From positions 1 through 17,841 of the forward strand of contig SYHM01000130.1 in the NCBI GenBank assembly GCA_005799205.1: DNA of 17,841 nucleotides. Direction: 5' to 3'. The position numbers and the translations under genes were made by a program. Under the pieces are notes generated by a model. It did no database searches and was not told the DNA's origin. It saw only the letters and a program-made list of their open reading frames with translations. The stretch is from Planctomycetia bacterium (GTDB lineage Bacteria; Planctomycetota; Phycisphaerae; Phycisphaerales; SM1A02). Below, piece by piece: positions 8,146 to 14,416 of the stretch (its first letter is position 1; every line of letters begins with the position of its first letter).

Positions 8146-10864
8146 TCAATGCGTCGGCGGGTGGCAATCCCAGCAGCGCCGGAAACCGCCTGAGTGCCGC
8201 GGGAAGAACCACCACAGCGCAGATCACGCACGCGCTGCTTCCGATGCACATGACCCACCCAAGGCTTTGGAGGCCTTTGTGCGAGGCAAAGAGCAGTGTG
8301 CCGAAGCCAACCGCCGTCGTCACCGCACTCAGGACGACTGCACGGGTCGTCCACCCGAAGGTGCGCGATGCACCACCTTCTCGTGCGCGGTGAATGACAT
8401 GCACACAACTGTCGATCCCGAAACCGAGAAGCATTGGAACGCTGAAGAAGTTTGCGAGATTCAACGAGACTCCCAGCAACGTGAGTGCCCCAAATGTCCA
8501 TGCCATTCCGAGTGCGAGGCACGCGAGGCAAGTGACCGTAGCGGTTGTGGACCGTAGATCGATCCATACAACGAGCGCGATGACTACCACCGACCAGGCA
8601 GACATCGCGACAAAGGCACTCCGCATGTCGACCACTGATTCGTAGACGGTCATAGGAACTCCAGTCGCACTCGGGTCGATCTCTCGAAGTGCCGCGACAA
8701 ACTCCTCCATGGGCTTGAATTCCCAAATGTCTTCTTTCGGAAAGAGCGATACAAGCATGTTCCCATCGTCAGCAACCAGGTGATCTCGAACCGCTGAGGG
8801 CAGACTCTCGCGGAGTGTCGCGCGTGCGCCACGACCGATCTGGTCGAGTGCATGAATCGTTCGGGTGATCGCGGTCGATGCGCGATCACGCGCCTCAGCG
8901 CGCCGCGAGGGGTCGGCAAGGTCGGCTGCAAGCGTTTTCAGTGCCCCCTCCACGCGCCGCATGTGCGATAGTTCTTCACCGGATCGCGAGAGCGACGCCA
9001 TGGCGATCAATCCCTGGAGCTGTGTGTGAACCTCGAGCACCGCTTGTTCGTTCAAGTCGGTTGGTGGGGTGGCGCTCGCCAAAGAACGACCGACTCTCGG
9101 CATGTCGAGCGCGGTTCCGAGCTTCTCACGCAACTCCACTCGCTGCGCGGTGTCTGACTGAACGAGATCGAGCACGCTGTGCGTCGCCGCGATGAGCGGT
9201 TCGCCCTGAGCTCGCTGAACGACGTCGGCGACCTCGACTTGCGATGAGCAGATAATGCCTCCGAACCACGACGCACTGACCGAATCTTCGAGGATGCGGT
9301 GCTCCCATGCGATCGAATCGAGGCCATCCGCTTGGAGGCGAAGCAGATTCGTCTCAAATGTCAGCCACGGGATCGCTGCCGCGAGCGAGAGCGTGAGTGC
9401 TGCACCCGCGATGAGCGTGCGCCGATCTTGCCGATCGCTTTGGGGGGCTTCTCGACTGCGCAGGCTCGAGTCGGCGCACGCGCATGGATCGTCGGGAAAG
9501 AAGTGTCCGCCGGTGTTCGTCTCGACGCTCGCACGCCCGCATGCCACCGGGAGCGCCCCTCGACGCCTCTCGCGCCACTCATCAACGACGATGATGAGCG
9601 AGGGAAGCGCAATCGTCAGGATGATCGCGCATGCAATCAATCCCGTGCCAGCGATCAAGCCAAGTTCGCGCAGTCCTCCGAATTCAGTTCCCAGTGCGAG
9701 CAGAAACACGGAGGCGCTCGTGAGTGCACCAACCCACGTTGGAATTGTGTTGGCAACGATCGCAGCCCTCATCGCGGCGCGAACTGGCAGCCGAAGGCGA
9801 AACTCCGTGTACCGCGCAACTGTGTGAATCCCATAGTCAACTCCTGCGCTCACCAGCACCAACATGAACACGAGGCTCAGAAGGTTCAGCCTTCCCACAA
9901 GCACCGCAGCTGCGCCGTAGGTGCACGCGAAGGTGAGCGCAAGCATTCCCATCACGAGCAGCGGCCGCACGAGGCTTCCGAGAGTCCACATCGTCAGGAT
10001 CGCAACGAGAATCGCTGCGACGACTGTTCCGCGCGTCATGTCCTCGTTCGTCGTCGCAAGTTCGTCGGCTTGCAGCACGGGCTTTCCAGTCAAGCCAATG
10101 TCAACGGTTGGAAAACGAAACTGCACATCGCGAATCACTTCGCGAATGTCCGCAAGGATTGGTTCGATGGTGGCGAGCCCTGCAAAGTCCTTGCGCGGCA
10201 AAATCTCGATGAAGAAAAACTGCCCGCTCGTCGACACGAGATACTGTGCCGGTCGTGGCTGGGCAAGTTCAAAGCCATCCCCCAACCGCGCGGTGAGCGA
10301 CCTCAGCATGAAGAGCGCGCCACCTCCGAGGCGCTCGCGTTGAACCTCATTGAGCGCAAACCCGTCCGTTTGCAGACGTGAGAGGCGCTCTCGCGCCTCT
10401 TCGAGGACGCCCAGTGACCCCCCGTGTGACGCGCTGCGCGCGAGTGGCGCGAATCCATCCGACGCACCGAGAAGCGATTGCAACGATTCGGTGGCCATCG
10501 CGCGGGGGGCGAGGCGCCACTGCTCGTCTTCGTTGATGTGTGCGTGCACCGCCGGAAGCCCTGGGACTTCAGCGAGTTTGATCGTGAGTGCGTCGATGGC
10601 ACTTCGAGCCATCTCTGGGTCGCCGCGCGCGTCAACTGCGACATAGAGATATTCGAGATCGCCGAATTCACGCATGAATTCTCGGTATCTCTGCATGAAG
10701 GGACGATCGATTGAAATCAGCGAATCGGTGTTCGCGTCAAGCGTGAGGTTGCGCGAGGCATAAAGAGCACTCAACATCGAGATCGCCAGCGTGGCGACGA
10801 TCACCGAATACGGCCATCCGGTCGCGAGGTCTGCAACGCGCCGCACGAGTTGCGCGCGCCACAT
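8105..10864 (-). CDS. RND/MMPL superfamily exporter, HpnN-like
   Basis: The 919-residue inner-membrane protein has the two-repeat RND layout. TM1 is at about 18-37, a large periplasmic loop follows (38-278), and there are five TMs between about 279 and 424. A cytoplasmic loop (about 428-482) leads to TM7 (484-500), a second periplasmic loop (501-752) and five TMs between about 755 and 890. The paired motifs GVDYGIHTVARY (341-352) and GFGIDSCVHVIHRA (814-827) are the repeated intramembrane RND signatures. LALGTEFGGLRELG (389-402) resembles the hopanoid-transport HpnN group, whose members move lipids to the outer membrane by proton motive force. No hopanoid gene is nearby, so the cargo is unknown. 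The start couples to the dihydroorotase stop as TGATG. The central loop carries C442, H454, C461 and C463. Confidence 0.87.
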   Translation of the reverse strand: MWRAQLVRRVADLATGWPYSVIVATLAISMLSALYASRNLTLDANTDSLISIDRPFMQRYREFMREFGDLEYLYVAVDARGDPEMARSAIDALTIKLAEVPGLPAVHAHINEDEQWRLAPRAMATESLQSLLGASDGFAPLARSASHGGSLGVLEEARERLSRLQTDGFALNEVQRERLGGGALFMLRSLTARLGDGFELAQPRPAQYLVSTSGQFFFIEILPRKDFAGLATIEPILADIREVIRDVQFRFPTVDIGLTGKPVLQADELATTNEDMTRGTVVAAILVAILTMWTLGSLVRPLLVMGMLALTFACTYGAAAVLVGRLNLLSLVFMLVLVSAGVDYGIHTVARYTEFRLRLPVRAAMRAAIVANTIPTWVGALTSASVFLLALGTEFGGLRELGLIAGTGLIACAIILTIALPSLIIVVDEWRERRRGALPVACGRASVETNTGGHFFPDDPCACADSSLRSREAPQSDRQDRRTLIAGAALTLSLAAAIPWLTFETNLLRLQADGLDSIAWEHRILEDSVSASWFGGIICSSQVEVADVVQRAQGEPLIAATHSVLDLVQSDTAQRVELREKLGTALDMPRVGRSLASATPPTDLNEQAVLEVHTQLQGLIAMASLSRSGEELSHMRRVEGALKTLAADLADPSRRAEARDRASTAITRTIHALDQIGRGARATLRESLPSAVRDHLVADDGNMLVSLFPKEDIWEFKPMEEFVAALREIDPSATGVPMTVYESVVDMRSAFVAMSAWSVVVIALVVWIDLRSTTATVTCLACLALGMAWTFGALTLLGVSLNLANFFSVPMLLGFGIDSCVHVIHRAREGGASRTFGWTTRAVVLSAVTTAVGFGTLLFASHKGLQSLGWVMCIGSSACVICAVVVLPAALRRFPALLGLPPADALTTSPKAERVAPHL

Positions 10865-12222
10865 CAGAGCGCATCGAGACGGGCGCTGTGGCCGCGGGAG
10901 CGATCAGCATGCGTGAGGCTCTCGCCTCCGAGCACACATCGACCACCAACAAAGACCATTCGAGCGCGACCCTTCACCTTCCACCCATGAAATGGGCAGT
11001 TGCGACTCTTCGACTTGAACTCGTTCGCATCAATGGTCCACTGGAATTGAGGATCGATGACCGTGACATCGCTCGAAAGCCCTTCGAGAAGTTGCCCGTG
11101 GCCGTATCGATCAATGCCGAGAAGTCGAGCGGGCTCGATGGTCATGAGCGCAATCAGGCGCTCCCATGAGATCGCACCACTGTCGACGAGCGCCTTCACA
11201 TAGAGCGCCAGCGCGCACTCAAGGCCAATCATCCCAAATGGAGCGCTTGTGAAATCACGTGCCTTCTCTGCGGACGTGTGCGGTGCGTGATCGGTCGCGA
11301 GGATCGAGATCGTGCCATCGATGATCCCCTCAATGATGGCGTGGATGTCGCCGTCACCGCGCAGCGGGGGATTCACCTTCGCCTGCGTGTTGTACCCCGT
11401 GCACATCTCTTCAGTGAGCAGCAGGTGATGCGGCGACGCTTCGGCGGTGATCGGTTGCCGCTGGGCACGCGCCGCGCGAACGATCTCGACGCTTCCAGCA
11501 CTCGAGAGGTGCTGCACGTGATACCGCGCCTGATGACTTCGATTCAGTCGCACATCTCGTTCGATGATGACTTCTTCAGCAACCGCGGGCCAGCCGCCCA
11601 GTCCGAGTCGCGCACTCACAACCCCAGAATTCATGACGCCACCGGAAGTGAGTGTTGGATCTTGACAGTGCTGCATGAACACCTTGTCAAGTGACGCGCA
11701 CACTGCGAGCACTTTGCCCATCATGCCAGCACTTGCGATGCAATCTCCATCATCCGTGAACGCAACGGCACCAACCTGCGCCATCGCTCCCATCGGCGCG
11801 AGTTGTTCGCCGGCGCGTCCAAGCGTCGCTGCGCCCGCGACAAAAACGCGCGCGAGTTGTGTCGCTCGCGCGCGCATCTGAACAAACTCGACAGTGCTTG
11901 GAAGATCAATCGCCGGCGTTGTGTTCGGCATACAACAGACGCTTGAAAAACCACCCGCGATCGCCGATGCGGCGCCCGAGGCGATTGTTTCTTTGTCTTC
12001 GGCGCCAGGCTCGCGAAGGTGCACATGCGGATCGATCAGCCCTGGCACAACGAGCAGTCCCTCACAGTCCACCACGATCGCGTCGGCTGGCGGGCTGAGC
12101 TTTCCCTTCGTCGACGAGATCGCCGACACGACACCATTTGTGAGCAGCAAGTCCGCCGTGTGGTCACGGCCGCTGCTGGGGTCGATGAGTCGACCGCCGC
12201 GAAGAAAAAAGGCGTTGCTCAT
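10864..12222 (-). CDS. pyrC: Dihydroorotase, class I
   Basis: The 452-residue cytosolic amidohydrolase is predicted to interconvert N-carbamoyl-L-aspartate and dihydroorotate in de novo pyrimidine synthesis. Metal and substrate motifs are in order: DPHVHLREPG (64-73, HxH at 66 and 68), MPNTTPA (98-104), TDDG (156-159), QHCQD (184-188), H235/H238 in YHVQHLS, EASPHHLLLT (261-270), NPPLRGD (284-290) and ATDHAPHT (309-316). The TDDG Asp in place of a carboxylated Lys marks the class I type. The frame is open back to 12609, but that extension is low-complexity sequence antisense in register to the neighbouring lipoprotein, so I start at MSNAFFLRGG (12222). Hydantoinase or allantoinase is less likely given the DHOase-specific motifs. 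No pyrB is adjacent. The gene couples downstream to the RND gene and lies 32 bp from an upstream terminator. Confidence 0.92.
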   Translation of the reverse strand: MSNAFFLRGGRLIDPSSGRDHTADLLLTNGVVSAISSTKGKLSPPADAIVVDCEGLLVVPGLIDPHVHLREPGAEDKETIASGAASAIAGGFSSVCCMPNTTPAIDLPSTVEFVQMRARATQLARVFVAGAATLGRAGEQLAPMGAMAQVGAVAFTDDGDCIASAGMMGKVLAVCASLDKVFMQHCQDPTLTSGGVMNSGVVSARLGLGGWPAVAEEVIIERDVRLNRSHQARYHVQHLSSAGSVEIVRAARAQRQPITAEASPHHLLLTEEMCTGYNTQAKVNPPLRGDGDIHAIIEGIIDGTISILATDHAPHTSAEKARDFTSAPFGMIGLECALALYVKALVDSGAISWERLIALMTIEPARLLGIDRYGHGQLLEGLSSDVTVIDPQFQWTIDANEFKSKSRNCPFHGWKVKGRARMVFVGGRCVLGGESLTHADRSRGHSARLDAL

Positions 12223-12254
12223 GGCAATCGCATCGTAGCGAGCATCGGATCGTG

Positions 12255-12300
12255 AAAAAAAGCACCTCCCCTCGCATGGAACCCATGCGTGAGGAGGTGC
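12255..12300 (-). terminator. Intrinsic terminator of the Cys-rich lipoprotein gene
   Basis: Positions 12262-12279 and 12283-12300 form an 18-bp stem with two mismatches and a 3-nt loop. On the minus strand the stem is followed at once by seven U residues (A-run at 12255-12261). It is a textbook rho-independent terminator. It begins 26 bp past the lipoprotein stop and ends 32 bp before the pyrC start. No competing antiterminator helix was obvious in the 25 nt upstream. Confidence 0.9.
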
Positions 12301-12325
12301 GGTCGTCGAACGCGAGAATCCGCGC

Positions 12326-12628
12326 TTATCCGTTGGTCTTGCCCGACATCGGGCAGGTCGCGTTGCCGGACTTGCTGCAGCCTGGCTTGGCGCTGCCATC
12401 GCAACCAGACTTCGCTTCGCCAACGGCGCCTGGAGCTGCTGCGGCCTTGTCCTTGCAGCAGGATGCCTTTGGCTCTGCAACGGCACCTGGAGCTGCTGCG
12501 GCCTTGTCCTTGCAGCATGATGTCTTGGTGTCGCCCACTGCGCCTGGGGCTGCGGCCTTCTGGTCGCTGTTGCATGCACCGAGGGCGAGAAGAGCAGCGC
12601 TGGTGGCAATGAGTGCGAATCGTTTCAT
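12326..12628 (-). CDS. Small Cys-rich repeat lipoprotein
   Basis: The 100-residue protein has a lipoprotein signal (MKRFALIATSAALLALGAC, lipobox LGAC, C19). The mature part is made of about two and a half copies of a 19-residue unit, AAAAPGAVxxxKxSCCKDK. A Cys-rich tail with single cysteines and a CPMSGK string follows. After the lipid-anchored Cys there are eight more Cys residues, and Ala, Lys, Gly and Pro dominate the rest. It resembles no family I can name. The paired Cys and the Lys richness suggest metal or thiol chemistry or a flexible surface tether; this is inference. The start at 12628 is set by the RBS and signal; the frame is open to 12670, but the extra 14 residues would bury the signal. 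It is probably monocistronic, because a strong terminator follows. It is divergent from uvrC. Confidence 0.82.
   Translation of the reverse strand: MKRFALIATSAALLALGACNSDQKAAAPGAVGDTKTSCCKDKAAAAPGAVAEPKASCCKDKAAAAPGAVGEAKSGCDGSAKPGCSKSGNATCPMSGKTNG
12421..12564. repeat. 57-bp tandem repeat, about 2.5 copies, inside the lipoprotein gene
   Basis: Copies start at 12421 and 12478, with a partial third at 12535. The first 45 bp of the two full copies differ at only two positions by eye, while the third copy is diverged. The period is 19 codons, so copy number can change without frameshift. The near identity, including silent positions, points to a recent duplication or to gene conversion between copies. 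Confidence 0.88.
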
Positions 12629-12636
12629 GTGTGAGA

Positions 12637-12642
12637 CTCCTT
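12637..12642 (-). promoter_or_regulatory. Shine-Dalgarno site of the Cys-rich lipoprotein
   Basis: Read on the minus strand, AAGGAG lies 8 nt before the ATG at 12628. It selects this start over the in-frame ATG at 12670, which has no comparable site. Strong Shine-Dalgarno sequences are rare in this window, so the gene may be well expressed. Confidence 0.8.
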
Positions 12643-12686
12643 CAGAGGTATGAGTGTGAAATGAGGTCAAAGCAAACTTTGATGAC

Positions 12687-12713
12687 AGTATACGGAGGCA
12701 ACGGAGCCGCCAA
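12687..12713 (-). promoter_or_regulatory. Possible sigma70-type promoter of the Cys-rich lipoprotein
   Basis: On the minus strand TATACT (12687-12692) matches 5 of 6 bases of the -10 consensus. TTGGCG (12708-12713) is a partial -35 with a 15-nt spacer, shorter than the optimal 17. The predicted leader of about 50 nt carries the AAGGAG site. This 101-bp divergent gap must also hold the uvrC promoter, which I could not identify. Confidence 0.38.
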
Positions 12714-12729
12714 TCTACTATTGCACAAA

Positions 12730-14079
12730 ATGTCCGCTCAGAAAGACCCCGAAGTGCTCCTGAATCGGGCGCGGAAACTACCAGCGTCGCCAGGGGTCTA
12801 CCTCTTCAAGGATTCACTCGGATGCGTCCTCTATGTCGGGAAGGCGTTGAATCTGCCAGACCGAGTTGGTTCATATTTTCTTCCCAGCACCGACCTAGGA
12901 CCTCGAAAGCAGCCGATGCTGGCGATGATTGACGACGTTGATTGCATCCCATGTGAAGGAGAGTGGGAGGCGCTCCTGATGGAGGCGCGCCTCATCAAGG
13001 ACTTGCGGCCGCGATTCAATGAAGCACTCCTCGATGACAAGAGTTTTCCGTACCTCGTGATCACAGTGCGTGATGAGTTTCCTGCGGTGCATGTCACGCA
13101 CAATCCACGAGACCCAGCATTTCGTGGAGCGCGCGAATACGGCCCATTTGTGAGTGGCGGATCGCTGCGGCACGCAGTGCAAGTGCTGCAGCGAGTCTTC
13201 AAGTATCGAACGTGTGATCTCGCAATTCGCGCGAATGACCCCAAAAACCAGACGTTTCGCCCGTGTCTGCTTCATGCGATCGGGCAGTGCACGGCGCCTT
13301 GCGCGAATCGAATCACCCAGGCGGAGTACCGCGACGATATTGAGCGTTTCATCCGATTTCTGTCGAGCAAGCGAAGCGCGATGCTCCGAGAGTTGCAGGG
13401 CGAGATGGATGTTGCATCGCGTGCACGGCAGTACGAACGCGCCGCCATCCTGCGTGATCAGATTCGATCGATCGAGCGGCTCGATGAGCGCGAACGCCGA
13501 GGTGAAGAGGGAGAGTTCGACTGGCAGCCAGAGGTCACCGGACTCATCCACGATCCGATGAAAGGGCTCGCCTCACTTCAACGATCCCTCGAAAGTCACA
13601 CGCCGATCCGATGCGTCGAAGCGATCGACATTTCGCACCTCGGCGGCGAAGAAACAGTCGCAAGCAAGGTCTGTTTCATGGACGGCAGGCCCTTCAAGGA
13701 TGGCTATCGCAGATATCGCATTCGCACAGTGACGAACGATGATGTTGGTGCCATCTACGAAGTCGTCCTGCGGCGCTACCGAGAGGCAGGAGAGGGCAAC
13801 GAGCTCTATCCCGAGCTCATTCTCATCGACGGCGGCGCGGGGCAACTCAATGCCGCGCTTGCAGCATTTCGATCGCTCGAGTGCCAACCGCCGCTCGTGA
13901 TCGGCCTCGCGAAGAAGGAAGAGCTCATCTACCGAGCTGGAGTCGAGCAGCCGCTGAGGCTTGGACGAGACAATGCTGGGCTGAAACTCTGTCAGGCGAT
14001 TCGTGACGAGGCTCACCGCTTCGCGCAGCACTACCACCACCTACTGAGATCGAAGCGCATGCTCGGAGAGGGATCGTGA
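12730..14079 (+). CDS. uvrC: UvrC-like excinuclease subunit, short form without C-terminal HhH domain
   Basis: The 449-residue protein carries UvrC parts in order. A GIY-YIG nuclease is at about 17-100 (PGVYLF at 21-26, LYVGKA at 34-39). The [4Fe-4S] cysteine set is C162, C179, C187 and C191. A UVR helix pair (UvrB contact) lies at about 222-252. The RNase H-like 5' incision domain has D300 in IDISHLGGEE, D367 in LILIDGGAGQL and the RDEAH block (425-429). It ends at HHLLRSKRML, just where typical UvrC (~600 residues) goes on into the tandem helix-hairpin-helix. The ~100-residue segment between UVR and the first catalytic Asp is also largely missing. I chose ATG 12730; in-frame starts at 12613, 12661 and 12682 lie in or near the divergent lipoprotein gene and its promoter. 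The stop overlaps the DUF167 gene as GTGA. Its role is the dual incision step of nucleotide excision repair with UvrAB. Confidence 0.87.
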   Translation: MSAQKDPEVLLNRARKLPASPGVYLFKDSLGCVLYVGKALNLPDRVGSYFLPSTDLGPRKQPMLAMIDDVDCIPCEGEWEALLMEARLIKDLRPRFNEALLDDKSFPYLVITVRDEFPAVHVTHNPRDPAFRGAREYGPFVSGGSLRHAVQVLQRVFKYRTCDLAIRANDPKNQTFRPCLLHAIGQCTAPCANRITQAEYRDDIERFIRFLSSKRSAMLRELQGEMDVASRARQYERAAILRDQIRSIERLDERERRGEEGEFDWQPEVTGLIHDPMKGLASLQRSLESHTPIRCVEAIDISHLGGEETVASKVCFMDGRPFKDGYRRYRIRTVTNDDVGAIYEVVLRRYREAGEGNELYPELILIDGGAGQLNAALAAFRSLECQPPLVIGLAKKEELIYRAGVEQPLRLGRDNAGLKLCQAIRDEAHRFAQHYHHLLRSKRMLGEGS

Positions 14080-14384
14080 GCGCTGGGCTTCCACCCTATG
14101 CATCGCTTGAGGCGGATGGCACGATGCTGCTTCGTGTGAAAGTTGTTCCGGCTGCCTCGCGTGATCAGCTCGCAGGAGTACTCGGCAACCGCTTGAAGGT
14201 GCGAGTCAAGGCGCCGCCAGAAGCGGGGCGGGCCAACCACGCACTGCGCGAACTTCTTGCGGGGGCTCTGCGGCTGCCTCCCACCGCGATTGAGATCGTG
14301 CGTGGTGCGGATGCACCGCTGAAGCTAGTTCGACTACAACGCATTCCCGCGCAGTGGCCACGCGCGGGCAACCCTGCAAGGTAG
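14076..14384 (+). CDS. DUF167 (YggU family) protein
   Basis: The 102-residue protein belongs to the small DUF167/YggU family. The core RLKVRVKAPPEAGRAN (39-54) matches the family signature, followed by ALRELLAGALRLPPTAIEIVRG, also typical. The later GxxSRxK motif reads GADAPLK, so the usual Ser-Arg is replaced. The function of the family is not established. The start is a GTG at 14076 that overlaps the uvrC stop (GTGA), with a purine-rich GGAGAGGG stretch just upstream acting as a probable RBS. It is the last gene of the uvrC operon and converges on ftsH with a 32-bp gap in which I see no clear terminator. Confidence 0.85.
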   Translation: MSAGLPPYASLEADGTMLLRVKVVPAASRDQLAGVLGNRLKVRVKAPPEAGRANHALRELLAGALRLPPTAIEIVRGADAPLKLVRLQRIPAQWPRAGNPAR

Positions 14385-14416
14385 GGGGACGCGCACCACC
14401 TCGCCGACGCGAACTG

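Noticed and set aside
9299..10381. 360-codon open frame on the plus strand
   Set aside because: It is antisense to the RND gene. The product is rich in Arg, Glu and Cys with no recognisable fold, which is typical of a shadow frame.
12421..12564. CRISPR-like repeat array
   Set aside because: The copies are adjacent with no unique spacers, the period is an exact multiple of three, and the unit lies inside a coding frame.
12223..12609. N-terminal extension of the dihydroorotase by 129 codons
   Set aside because: It is low-complexity sequence read in another frame of the repeat lipoprotein gene and passes through a strong terminator. The family start motif begins at 12222.
14080..14384. uvrC continuing past its stop by frameshift into an HhH domain
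   Set aside because: The sequence after the stop encodes a full DUF167 protein, and no GIGPKR-like HhH motif appears in any frame.
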